DNA of 64,000 bases from SG8-32-3 sp964514055. Lineage in GTDB: Archaea > Thermoproteota > Bathyarchaeia > Bathyarchaeales > Bathycorpusculaceae. The position numbers were made by a program, and so were the translations under genes. A model generated the notes under the pieces. The model saw only the letters and a program-made list of their open reading frames with translations. It did not search any database and was not told the origin of the DNA. The stretch lies in assembly GCA_964514055.1 (NCBI GenBank), contig CAZEPB010000006.1:12924-76923 (forward strand), given 5' to 3'. This document shows, one piece after another, positions 34,442 through 41,970 of the stretch (positions within the stretch are counted from its first letter, which is position 1; every line of letters begins with the position of its first letter).

Positions 34442-34483
34442 GGTATTTATAAGGAAAGGCAGTCTCATTGCAGAGCCTAACAG
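34442..34483 (+). repeat. Possible degenerate copy of the dispersed element, upstream of psmA
   Basis: Reads TATTTATAAGGAAAGGCAGT, then CTCATTGCAGAGCCTAACAGC. TATAAGG, AGTCT and GAGC-CTAACAGC are at the family spacing but the G run is interrupted. It begins right after the Pcc1-like stop and points toward psmA. This is a weak match. Confidence 0.3.
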
Positions 34484-34598
34484 CCGATACGCGAATGTAG
34501 ACGGCGTTATGTTAAAGGCTCTTTTTAAAGGAAAGGTTTTTAGTATAGTTATTATATGAGACATGCAAAAGCGTATAGCGTAATGTGAGGTTAAAGTT

Positions 34599-35327
34599 AT
34601 GTCTGTATTTGCAGCACCAGGAGCATATGACCGCGCAATAACAGTTTTCTCTCCGGACGGGAGGCTCTTTCAAGTTGAATACGCTATGGAACTAGTTAAT
34701 CGTGGTGCCACAATCATGGGAATTCAATGCGCCGAAGGAGTAGTTCTAGGCTCAGAAGAAAACATAGAACCCCTTGAAGAAGCGGAATATTCATGGAAAA
34801 TCTTCAAGGTTGACGAGCACGTAGGAGCCGCCATAGTGGGCTTGAGCTCCGACGCCAGAATACTTATCGATCAAGCGCGGATATACGCGCAGAGCAATAA
34901 GCTAACTTATGACGAACCCATAGATGTGGAAGTTGTAACCAAACGAATATGCGACATACAGCAGATGTATACGCAGCACGCCGGTGTTAGACCCTTCGGA
35001 GTTTCAATAATCTTCGGCGGAGTCGACAAAACGGGAGCCCATGTTTTTGGAACACATCCAAGCGGAACTTACAGAGGCTACAAAGCCACAGCTTTAGGCG
35101 CTGGAAGAGAAACTGTGCTGGCGATATTGAAAGATGAATACAAGGAAGACCGAAGCCTAGAAGAAAACACGAAGCTCACCGTAAAATGCCTTGTGAAAGC
35201 CTTAGACGCCCGACAACTACCGCCCAGAATAAAAATCGCAATTATCCCCAAGACAACAAAACAACTGCAAATGCTGACTGACGAAAAAGTAGAAAGCTAT
35301 ATCAAAGAGCTGGGTTCGAGCAAGTGA
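34599..35327 (+). CDS. psmA: Proteasome alpha subunit
   Basis: A 242-residue 20S alpha subunit that forms the outer rings. The N-terminal gate sequence AYDRAITVFSPDGRLFQVEYAMELVNRG is the family signature. The core continues with GSEENIEPLEEAEYSWKIFKVDEHVG and GVSIIFGGVD. GTGAGGT upstream (about 34586) supports ATG 34599. It heads the psmA-SBDS-rrp4-rrp41-rrp42-eL43 series conserved in archaea. The matching beta subunit in this window (18146) lacks Thr1. Confidence 0.97.
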   Translation: MSVFAAPGAYDRAITVFSPDGRLFQVEYAMELVNRGATIMGIQCAEGVVLGSEENIEPLEEAEYSWKIFKVDEHVGAAIVGLSSDARILIDQARIYAQSNKLTYDEPIDVEVVTKRICDIQQMYTQHAGVRPFGVSIIFGGVDKTGAHVFGTHPSGTYRGYKATALGAGRETVLAILKDEYKEDRSLEENTKLTVKCLVKALDARQLPPRIKIAIIPKTTKQLQMLTDEKVESYIKELGSSK

Positions 35328-35334
35328 CAACTTG

Positions 35335-36021
35335 ATGAGTGATAAGTACACCATTGCACGTTTAACAAAAGACAACGAACATTTTGAAATTCTGGTAAAA
35401 CCAGAGAAAGCGTTAGACTACCGTACAGGAAGAATCTCTAGAATAACCGAGGTTCTAGCAACCGAGCTTATTTTCGCCGACGCAAACAAAGGCACCAAGG
35501 TCTCGGAGGAACAAATGCACAAAGCTTTCGAAACAACGGACCCGCTGAAAATCGCAGATGTAATATTGAAAAAAGGCACGCTTCAGCTTACAACAGAACA
35601 AAGACGCAAAATGACAGAGGATAAAAGAAAACAGATAATAGATTTCATATCGAGGCAGGCAGTTGACCCGAAGACTAATCTTCCACATCCGCCTTTGCGC
35701 ATAGAAAACGCCATGGAACAAATCCGCTATCCAATAGACGCGCACAAACCCGTGGAAGAACAAGCCAGAGAGATAGTGAAACTCTTACGACCTATTCTAC
35801 CTTTGAAAATCGAACAAATATCCGTGGGTGTCCGTGTACCCGCCGAGTACTCGGCGAGAGCGTATGGATCAATCAAAAGTTTTGGTGAAATAAAACAGGA
35901 GGAGTGGCGTGCAGACGGCTCATGGTACGGCATAATAGAGATGCCCGCTGGCGCGTACGCTTCGTTTCTTAACAAACTTGGAGACATTACGAAAGGAAAT
36001 GGAGAAGCGAAAATACTTTAA
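35335..36021 (+). CDS. Ribosome maturation protein SDO1/SBDS
   Basis: A 228-residue archaeal SBDS, which helps release aIF6 from the large subunit. N-terminal domain: FEILVKPEKALDYRTG; central: ELIFADANKGTKVSEEQM, with LKKGTLQLTTEQRRKM; C-terminal ferredoxin-like domain with EQISVGVRVPAEYSARAYG. ATG 35335 is preferred over TTG 35332. It follows psmA by seven bases. Confidence 0.96.
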   Translation: MSDKYTIARLTKDNEHFEILVKPEKALDYRTGRISRITEVLATELIFADANKGTKVSEEQMHKAFETTDPLKIADVILKKGTLQLTTEQRRKMTEDKRKQIIDFISRQAVDPKTNLPHPPLRIENAMEQIRYPIDAHKPVEEQAREIVKLLRPILPLKIEQISVGVRVPAEYSARAYGSIKSFGEIKQEEWRADGSWYGIIEMPAGAYASFLNKLGDITKGNGEAKIL

Positions 36022-36046
36022 AAATTTAAATGGAGGTTAATGAATT

Positions 36047-36757
36047 ATGCCAACATACTTTGAAAAAAAGCAGCTTGTAACGCCTGGAGAACTGCTTGCT
36101 GAAGGCGAGTACTTAGCTGGCAGCAACACTTACGCGGAAGACAAGAAAATCTACGCCCAAAGAATCGGGCTTGCAGACCTTGACAACAAGAAAGTAAACG
36201 TCGTTGCTTTAAGATCCTTCTATTTTCCAAAAGTAGGCGACATGGTGATAGGCACCGTCTTAGAAGTTGGATTCAGCGGCTGGACAGTAGACATCAAAGC
36301 CCCTTACACGGCGCTTCTGAGAGCATCAGACGTTCTAAGCAGACCGTTCAAACCACAAAACGACGAATTATCCCAAGTTCTCAGTGGAGGAGATTTAATA
36401 GTTGCTAAAATAGCCTCTTACGACAGAACTCACGACCCGCAGCTCACGGTCGGCGAGCCAGGCTTGGGAAAAATAACCCGTGGACAAATAATCAAAGTAA
36501 CGCCGTCGAAGATTCCCCGCGTCATCGGCAGGAAAGGTTCTATGATTTCAATGATTAAACAGGAAACGGGCTGCCAGATAATTTTGGGGCTAAACGGGGT
36601 CATACTGGTCACTGGAAAAAACCCAGAGGACGAGGACCTTGCCATGGCGGCGATTCAAAAAATCGAAGCCGAGTCCCACACAAGCGGTCTAACAGATCGC
36701 ATCACACAATTTCTTAAAGAAGAAAAAACAAAAACGGAGGAAAACAAGAATGAATGA
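36047..36757 (+). CDS. rrp4: Exosome RNA-binding subunit Rrp4
   Basis: A 236-residue exosome cap protein. N-terminal domain (KQLVTPGELLAEGEYLAGSNTY), an S1 domain (VVALRSFYFPKVGDMVIGTV) and a KH domain with RVIGRKGSMISMIKQETG. Rrp4 binds substrate RNA above the Rrp41/Rrp42 ring. A short gap follows SBDS (25 bases with a GGAGG-type SD, AATGGAGG). It overlaps rrp41 by eight bases. Confidence 0.97.
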   Translation: MPTYFEKKQLVTPGELLAEGEYLAGSNTYAEDKKIYAQRIGLADLDNKKVNVVALRSFYFPKVGDMVIGTVLEVGFSGWTVDIKAPYTALLRASDVLSRPFKPQNDELSQVLSGGDLIVAKIASYDRTHDPQLTVGEPGLGKITRGQIIKVTPSKIPRVIGRKGSMISMIKQETGCQIILGLNGVILVTGKNPEDEDLAMAAIQKIEAESHTSGLTDRITQFLKEEKTKTEENKNE

Positions 36758-37496
36758 AAAACCTGAAAAACTAATTGATAAAAAAGGTTTAAGATTGGAC
36801 GGTAGAAAACCAGACGAGTTAAGACCTGTAAAAATTGAAGTAGGCATCTTGTCAAACGCTGATGGTTCAGCATACATTGAACACGGAAAAAACAAGATTT
36901 TAGCCGCAGCGTTCGGCCCGAGAGAAATGCATCCTAAACATTTGGCGCAGCCAGACCGTATGGTGCTGCGATGTCGCTATCACATGGCGCCTTTCTCGGT
37001 GGGGGAACGCAAGTCTCCGGCGCCTTCAAGAAGAGAAGTTGAGCTTTCGAAGGTGATCCGGGAATCTCTTGAGCCTTCGGTGTTCGTGGAGTATTACCCG
37101 CGGACTGGCGTAGACGTTTTCATTGAAGTCTTACAGGCTGACGGTGGAACAAGATGTGCAAGCATCACTGCGGCTTCCTTGGCTTTAGCAGACGCGGGCA
37201 TTCCCATGCGCGACTTGGTAGTGGCGTGTGCAGCCGGCAAAGTTGACGACACAGTGGTTCTGGACCTGTTTGACACAGAAGACAAAGTAGGCTCCGCTGA
37301 TGTTCCTGTGGCTCTCATGCCCAACTTGAACGCGGTTACGCTACTACAGATGGATGGTATACTTACGCCGAAAGAGTTCGAAAAAGCTGTGAACATGGCG
37401 ATTGAAGGCTGCCGAAAAATTTACGACTTGCAGAAAGAGGCGTTAAAAACCAAGTATATGCTCATCAAGGAAGAAGAGGAGGTTGAAGAAGAGTAA
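36750..37496 (+). CDS. rrp41: Exosome catalytic subunit Rrp41
   Basis: A 248-residue RNase PH-type 3'-5' exoribonuclease, the catalytic member of the archaeal exosome ring. Motifs: RLDGRKPDELRPVKIEVG, YHMAPFSVGERK, and ADGGTRCASITAASLALADAGIPM with phosphate-binding Arg, then LFDTEDKVGSADVPVALMPN with the catalytic Asp cluster. It ends with an acidic tail (EEEEVEEE). ATG 36750 overlaps the end of rrp4, and its stop overlaps rrp42. Confidence 0.97.
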   Translation: MNEKPEKLIDKKGLRLDGRKPDELRPVKIEVGILSNADGSAYIEHGKNKILAAAFGPREMHPKHLAQPDRMVLRCRYHMAPFSVGERKSPAPSRREVELSKVIRESLEPSVFVEYYPRTGVDVFIEVLQADGGTRCASITAASLALADAGIPMRDLVVACAAGKVDDTVVLDLFDTEDKVGSADVPVALMPNLNAVTLLQMDGILTPKEFEKAVNMAIEGCRKIYDLQKEALKTKYMLIKEEEEVEEE

Positions 37497-38287
37497 TGTC
37501 ATCACTTATTACCCGCGTTAGAACGAAGCAGATAGAGCAGCTAATTGAGAAGGCAAAGCGTCTCGATGGAAGAGGCTTAGAAGAACACCGAGAGATCAAA
37601 GTTGAACAGGGAGTCATTGAAAAGGCAGAGGGTTCAGCCAGAGTTTTGCTGGGAAAAACCGAGGTTATGGTCGGTGTAAAAGTTGAAACTGGCACACCGT
37701 TTCCTGACACACCTAATGATGGAGTGCTAACAGTGAACGCGGAACTCGTGCCTTTAGCATCGCCGAATTTCGAGCCTGGGCCTCCCGACGAGAACTCTAT
37801 AGAGTTAGCCAGAATAGTTGACAGGGGCATACGCGAGTCAAAAGCCATAGACACCGAGAAATTGTGCATTGAGCCTGGAAAGAAAGTTTTCGTCGTTTTC
37901 GTCGACGTTTACGTGCTTAACCATGATGGGAACCTGATTGATGCGTCAGCTTTGGCGGCGGTGGCTGCGTTGATGAACACGAAGATGCCTAACTACGAGG
38001 TTAAAGACGGGGAAGTAGTGATCAAGCAGGGATACACTCCGCTTCCGATTAAAAGCCACCCCATAACGGTGACGCTTGGAAAGATAAACAACAAGTTAAT
38101 TGTTGACCCGTGGTTGGAAGAGGAGCAAGTAATGGATTCGAGGATTTCAATTGCGTTTAACGATGAAGGCAACATCTGCGCCATGCAGAAGGGCGGCTCG
38201 GGCTATTTTACACAGCAACAGATTTTAGAAGCCTTGAAACTAACAAAGGAAAAAGCAGCGGAACTGCGCAAAAAAATGAAATGGTGA
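37496..38287 (+). CDS. rrp42: Exosome subunit Rrp42
   Basis: A 263-residue RNase PH-like subunit that pairs with Rrp41 but is itself non-catalytic. Motifs: RLDGRGLEEHREIKVEQGVIEKAEGSARV, VNAELVPLASPNFEPGPPDENSIELAR and the C-terminal CAMQKGGSGYFTQQQI. Start ATG 37496 shares bases with the rrp41 stop. It is followed by eL43 with a 7-base overlap. Confidence 0.96.
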   Translation: MSSLITRVRTKQIEQLIEKAKRLDGRGLEEHREIKVEQGVIEKAEGSARVLLGKTEVMVGVKVETGTPFPDTPNDGVLTVNAELVPLASPNFEPGPPDENSIELARIVDRGIRESKAIDTEKLCIEPGKKVFVVFVDVYVLNHDGNLIDASALAAVAALMNTKMPNYEVKDGEVVIKQGYTPLPIKSHPITVTLGKINNKLIVDPWLEEEQVMDSRISIAFNDEGNICAMQKGGSGYFTQQQILEALKLTKEKAAELRKKMKW

Positions 38288-38601
38288 AAACGTTGGGAAG
38301 AAAAACAAAGAAAGTAGGTCCAACACAAGGTTTCGGACCTCGATACGGCTCCACGGTAAGAAAACGGTACATCAGAGTGGTTGCAGGGCTCAAAAAACCT
38401 CACAGGTGCCCACAATGCGGTCTCGTAAGGGTTAAACGCGAAAGCGTCGGCGTCTGGAAATGCAAAAAATGCGGTTACACGTTCGCGGGCGGAGCATACA
38501 TACCTGTGACCAAGCTCGGAGTGGTAGCTAAACGCGCAGCCAAAGGTACCGTGGCAGAGGAGACAGCGACGCCTGCCGCAGCAGCAGAAGAAACCGACTA
38601 A
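38281..38601 (+). CDS. rpl37ae: Large-subunit ribosomal protein eL43 (L37Ae)
   Basis: A 106-residue zinc-finger ribosomal protein. N terminus GRKTKKVGPTQGFGPRYGSTVRKR is the L37Ae signature, and the zinc site is CPQCG and CKKCGYTFAGGAY. It has a 25-residue Ala/Thr/Glu tail (AEETATPAAAAEETD) longer than usual. It belongs to the exosome cluster. The rpoP gene often found next to it in other archaea is absent here. Confidence 0.97.
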   Translation: MVKTLGRKTKKVGPTQGFGPRYGSTVRKRYIRVVAGLKKPHRCPQCGLVRVKRESVGVWKCKKCGYTFAGGAYIPVTKLGVVAKRAAKGTVAEETATPAAAAEETD

Positions 38602-38675
38602 ACACCCTTTTTCAGTTCCCCTTTCATCATTCATACCGCAACGCATTTTAAAAGGCAAAAACGCCTCATTCAATA

Positions 38676-38945
38676 ATGGCATGCTTAAAAATGAAGGCTA
38701 AGACCACTGTCCGTTTGCGTTTCTCCTCAGAAAAACAACTTGAAACCCTCCTTGATGCTTTGGCTCCAGAAGCCAACAGACCCGTCACCACACGAGCGAG
38801 GACGTTTTTGGAGAAAGAAGGCAATTTCTTGGTTTTGAAAGTGGAAGCAAAAGACACGGTTGCGCTGCGTGCTGCGTTGAACGCTTACCTACGATGGATA
38901 GGCTCCGCGGTGAAGGTCCTGCAGGTAATAGAATGTTCCTCGTAG
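38676..38945 (+). CDS. pcc1: KEOPS subunit Pcc1
   Basis: An 89-residue Pcc1, the dimerisation and tRNA-binding subunit of KEOPS. The C-terminal signature DTVALRAALNAYLRWIGS is diagnostic; the N-terminal strand is KTTVRLRFSSEKQLETLLDALAPE. ATG 38676 could be leaderless, since ATTTTAAAAG lies about 25 bases upstream; ATG 38691 is an alternative start. It follows eL43, as in many archaea. Confidence 0.92.
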   Translation: MACLKMKAKTTVRLRFSSEKQLETLLDALAPEANRPVTTRARTFLEKEGNFLVLKVEAKDTVALRAALNAYLRWIGSAVKVLQVIECSS

Positions 38946-38983
38946 TTTTTTTGGATGTTCAGGTGGATTGTTGGCTTACGCCT

Positions 38984-39032
38984 GTGCTCTAGTGCTCTCC
39001 AGAACTACCCCCTCCCTTTTATATACCTTGAA
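38984..39032 (-). repeat. Dispersed promoter-like element, copy 5 (subfamily B)
   Basis: On the minus strand: TTCAAGGTATATAAAAGG, then GAGGGGGTAG, then TTCTGGAGAGCACTAGAGCAC. GAGC begins 28 bases after the first T of TATATAA. It is one of the best copies of the B form. It lies 40 bases after pcc1 and points back toward it, antisense. Confidence 0.8.
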
Positions 39033-39187
39033 CTTTAGCTTGGTATAGTAGTTGGTGGTTGATGCTCGATAAAGTCTAACAGTTACGAACTGAAACATTT
39101 GCTTTTATGATAAAAAGGTCGGTCCCATAGTGATTAAGTGCCGAAATGTATATTATTCCTTCGACGACTATACGAGTCTGGGGAATT

Positions 39188-39667
39188 ATGCGAATACAAC
39201 TTGCAGCGGTCTTCACTGTCATAATAGTTATAGCGGCGATTGTAAGCGCCTATTATTTTCTTGAATCTAACAGTCAGCCGTCACAACTATCTAAACCCCT
39301 TCCATTAGTGGACCTGAAGTTGGCTCCGTCTGGAAGCCTGAACGCTACTCAAGGTGGCGTAACCAGCGTTAATGTTACTCTTACGTCGCTGAACATGAGT
39401 GAAACAACTATACCTTTGAGTCTTGTTCTGCAAGCCTACAATGATGAGTCCTGGGATTCTTCGGTTAATAAAGAAGAGCTTTTTAGTTCCACGTTTAGCC
39501 TTAACCCCGTAGTTTTGCCATCTAATGAAACGAAAACATCCGTTTTAACTTTGCACGTAGCGGAAGATGTGCCGACAGGGAAATATACGTTTCTGGTTGA
39601 ATTGGGAAACACGCAGATACATAATGTACTCGGCGCCACTCTCGAGCTGAATGTTGCGGCACCATAA
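39188..39667 (+). CDS. Membrane-anchored extracytoplasmic protein, unknown function
   Basis: A 159-residue protein with an N-terminal signal anchor (LAAVFTVIIVIAAIVSAYYF) followed by a domain rich in Asn, Ser and Thr and beta-strand patterns (DLKLAPSGSLNATQGG; SVLTLHVAEDVPTGKYTFLVELG), resembling an Ig-like or NEW3-type fold. ATG 39188 (MRIQLAAV) is preferred over an upstream ATG at 39146 because the signal anchor begins directly there. N-glycosylation sequons (NATQ, NVTL, NMSE) fit a surface protein. Confidence 0.65.
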   Translation: MRIQLAAVFTVIIVIAAIVSAYYFLESNSQPSQLSKPLPLVDLKLAPSGSLNATQGGVTSVNVTLTSLNMSETTIPLSLVLQAYNDESWDSSVNKEELFSSTFSLNPVVLPSNETKTSVLTLHVAEDVPTGKYTFLVELGNTQIHNVLGATLELNVAAP

Positions 39668-39763
39668 AGCAAAGTTGATCTCCTACAAAACGACCGACGC
39701 AAGTCAAGCCTGTGGTCTAAACTTATAAGTTTTCAACGTTTTTCATCATAAAGGGGCGAAAAC

Positions 39764-40363
39764 GTGGAAACCGAAGCGGAGTTTGAAGTGCCGACTTGGA
39801 ACCAGACATACGCCATGTTGCTCAACCAAGCGGCGAAAATCCTCCAGAGCGGCTTCAAACCCGACATTGCCGTAGGCATCACGAAAGGCGGGTGGATTCC
39901 CGCCAGGGTTTTATCAGACCTTCTTGAAATCCCTGAACTTGCCACGCTCGGAGTTGAGTTTTACTTGGGCGTTGCCGAAACCCGAGATGAACCCGTTTTG
40001 ACGCAGCGCGTTTCCGCGGTTGTGAGCGGCAAGAGGGTGCTGTTGGTTGATGATGTTGCCGACACGGGCAAAAGCTTACAACTCGCCAAAGAGCATGTTC
40101 TACAGCAAGGTGCCGCAGAAGTTCGAATCGCCACCTTGTACTATAAGCCCTTAAGCGTAACCAAGCCAGACTATTACGAGAAGGAAACGCGCCGTTGGGT
40201 GGTGTTTCCATGGGAAACAAAGGAAACCATCAGAAAAATCGTTGAGAAATACCGCCATAAACACGTAATCAACGTGGAAACCGCGAAACTTGTAAGGGCT
40301 GGCTTGCCCAAACAATTGGCTGAAAGGCTTCTTAAAGAAGTGTCCGAGGAAAGAAATTGCTGA
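39764..40363 (+). CDS. Purine-type phosphoribosyltransferase
   Basis: A 199-residue PRTase. The PRPP-binding loop is VLLVDDVADTGKSL (about residue 95) and AVGITKGGWIPARVL lies upstream. The C-terminal part has FPWETKETIRKI. Such archaeal proteins are usually hypoxanthine/xanthine-type PRTases; the base is not determined. Start GTG 39764. It overlaps the cgi121 gene by seven bases, a link to tRNA modification that may be only structural. Confidence 0.88.
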   Translation: METEAEFEVPTWNQTYAMLLNQAAKILQSGFKPDIAVGITKGGWIPARVLSDLLEIPELATLGVEFYLGVAETRDEPVLTQRVSAVVSGKRVLLVDDVADTGKSLQLAKEHVLQQGAAEVRIATLYYKPLSVTKPDYYEKETRRWVVFPWETKETIRKIVEKYRHKHVINVETAKLVRAGLPKQLAERLLKEVSEERNC

Positions 40364-40923
40364 AATACATCGAGGAAGCTAGAAAATACGTGGAACTGAC
40401 GGGTTTCAGAAATGTCAACATCAAAGATGCTGAAGAATTCGTGAAAGCAGCCCGCGAGGTGACGTCGCAAACCGCTTGGATTCAGTTTTTCGACGCCGAA
40501 TTAGTGGCTACTTGGCAGCACCTGTACTTTGCAGTTTTAAACGCGCTATTGGCTTTCAGAAACAAACGGAACATATCAAAAAGCGTGGCGATGGAGACCA
40601 TGCTTTACGCGTCTGCTCAGCGCCAGATTCGAAAAGCCTTGAAGCTCATGGGCGTCAAACGTGACTCCGCAAACGTGGCAGTAGTGATAATCGGCGAAAA
40701 CCCCGATTCCGTCAATGCGGTTCTTTCTGCGGTTTCGAAGCGTGTGGACGCGGAACCCGATGAGACTGTTCTTGAACTTACAAGAGAAAAGACCAAACGC
40801 ATCCGCAAAGCCTTCGGCATCGGCGCTAACGAACTTGCAGCGGTCATGGAAAAGAAAAATGCCAATCAGGCTTTGGTCAATTTAGTTATCGAGAGAACCG
40901 CTTTGCTGTCCACCCAGCTTTAG
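40357..40923 (+). CDS. cgi121: KEOPS subunit Cgi121
   Basis: A 188-residue Cgi121, which binds the tRNA 3' CCA end and Bud32 in KEOPS. Signature: QFFDAELVATWQHLYFAVLNALLAF and ISKSVAMETMLYASAQRQIRKALKLMG. The start is TTG 40357, overlapping the PRTase. With kae1, bud32, pcc1 and the Pcc1-like gene this gives all five KEOPS subunit candidates in the window. Confidence 0.9.
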   Translation: MLKYIEEARKYVELTGFRNVNIKDAEEFVKAAREVTSQTAWIQFFDAELVATWQHLYFAVLNALLAFRNKRNISKSVAMETMLYASAQRQIRKALKLMGVKRDSANVAVVIIGENPDSVNAVLSAVSKRVDAEPDETVLELTREKTKRIRKAFGIGANELAAVMEKKNANQALVNLVIERTALLSTQL

Positions 40924-40924
40924 C

Positions 40925-41467
40925 TTAAAGCATTTTCTCTTTTATGACGGCTAAAACTTCGCTTGGTTTTATTAGCGATACGCCAGTTACTCCGCCAACG
41001 ACTTCGATTAGCAGAATTTTGTCGGGGTTTTTCAAGTTCACTTTTCGGTCAATGTCCGTTGCGGCTGCTTCTATGAGGTCTCGAGAGTGAAGGCTGGTGA
41101 AACGCTTTTCCACGGTAACCCTGAAAGTTTCGTTCTCACCGATATCCGCGGCCAGCTCTTCTGCTACACGCTTAACCTCGTCTAAATCGGTGGGCACCAC
41201 TCTTTCAACAGGAATAATCCGCAGGGCGTAGCGAAACTCGTATGGGCGCTCCTGCAGGACAGCGCGGAACTTTTCTATGACCTCACGCGGATTCGACGAG
41301 GTTTTAGCGGCAACTAAGCCTCTGATTCCAGTCTTGTCAACCACTGGCGCGGGGTCTCCCAATTCCTCCTTAAGCAGATAGGTCAGTTCAGAGCACATCT
41401 GTCTCTCGTTTCCACGGGAAGTTGTGGCTAAAAGGTTAAAATCCTTGAGCAAGTTTTTCAGCTTCAT
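40925..41467 (-). CDS. THUMP-domain RNA-binding protein (Tan1/THUMPD1-like)
   Basis: A 180-residue stand-alone THUMP protein. The N-terminal half has NLLATTSRGNERQMCSELTYLL, typical of the pre-THUMP region, and the THUMP core follows (FRVTVEKRFTSLHSRDLIEAAATDI, LIEVVGGVTGVSLI). Tan1 is the tRNA adaptor for N4-acetylcytidine. It converges with cgi121, the stops one base apart. No acetyltransferase (TmcA/Nat10) is nearby. Confidence 0.87.
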   Translation of the reverse strand: MKLKNLLKDFNLLATTSRGNERQMCSELTYLLKEELGDPAPVVDKTGIRGLVAAKTSSNPREVIEKFRAVLQERPYEFRYALRIIPVERVVPTDLDEVKRVAEELAADIGENETFRVTVEKRFTSLHSRDLIEAAATDIDRKVNLKNPDKILLIEVVGGVTGVSLIKPSEVLAVIKEKML

Positions 41468-41714
41468 TAATTGTTAGGGTCAGTGTAGGTTTATGGCTTT
41501 TCTCACAGCTTTACGCTCGAAGCCGTCGCCTCACATCATCCCACCAGTAAAATCAACACCCGCGGATTTATCCGTTTTGATGCTGTAAATCGAATTTCCT
41601 CTTTTTTATCCAGCGAAGCACTGTTGAAGCGTAAGCGTTTAGAGAAGTTTAGGACAAAAAGTGCGGGTTTTCTCGGAAGTTTTGCAGCAGACTACGACAG
41701 TTGACGAATAAAAA

Positions 41715-41770
41715 TGTTTTAAAGCGTTTCCAGACTACGCTACACTACATTAGACTGCGAGTGGAGGTGA
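41715..41770 (+). promoter_or_regulatory. Promoter and Shine-Dalgarno of the acidic microprotein gene
   Basis: TGTTTTAAAG at 41715-41724 is a good TATA box; transcription would begin near 41750. GGAGGTGA at 41763-41770 is a full Shine-Dalgarno six bases before ATG 41777. The gap 41470-41714 holds no other credible feature. Confidence 0.5.
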
Positions 41771-41776
41771 AACGTG

Positions 41777-41845
41777 ATGGTGTTTGAGGAAGATGAAGAA
41801 TGGGAAGAAGGCGAAGACGAAGAATGGGAAGAAGAGGAATGGTAG
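41777..41845 (+). CDS. Highly acidic, Trp-containing 22-residue microprotein
   Basis: The open frame reads MVFEEDEEWEEGEDEEWEEEEW and stops at 41845. Fifteen of 22 residues are Glu or Asp and three are Trp. A full Shine-Dalgarno GGAGGTGA lies six bases upstream, a TATA box about 55 bases upstream and a T-rich terminator (41865-41886) just after, so it looks like an independent one-gene unit. The downstream ABCE1 gene has its own promoter. The function is unknown; acidic Trp-spaced peptides can mimic nucleic acid or bind basic proteins, but that is speculation. Too short for usual gene callers. Confidence 0.6.
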   Translation: MVFEEDEEWEEGEDEEWEEEEW

Positions 41846-41864
41846 CCTCTCGCTAAAGATGGAA

Positions 41865-41886
41865 CTTTTTACATTTTTCTTTTCTA
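41865..41886 (+). terminator. T-rich terminator after the microprotein gene
   Basis: CTTTTTACATTTTTCTTTTC lies about 20 bases after the microprotein stop and upstream of the ABCE1 promoter. Confidence 0.5.
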
Positions 41887-41929
41887 TGTCAAATAATCGC
41901 GCTGTTATTTTTGCACGTTTTCAGGTCCA

Positions 41930-41940
41930 AGTTTATAACT
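41930..41940 (+). promoter_or_regulatory. TATA box of the ABCE1 gene
   Basis: AGTTTATAACT lies about 30 bases upstream of ATG 41971; the leader would be about 14 bases. Confidence 0.5.
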
Positions 41941-41970
41941 TACTAGTTGACTTCATATTTCGAGTTTGCC

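Noticed and set aside
34145..34564. 139-codon minus-strand frame over the Pcc1-like gene
   Set aside because: It is antisense to a clear Pcc1-fold protein and to the psmA promoter region.
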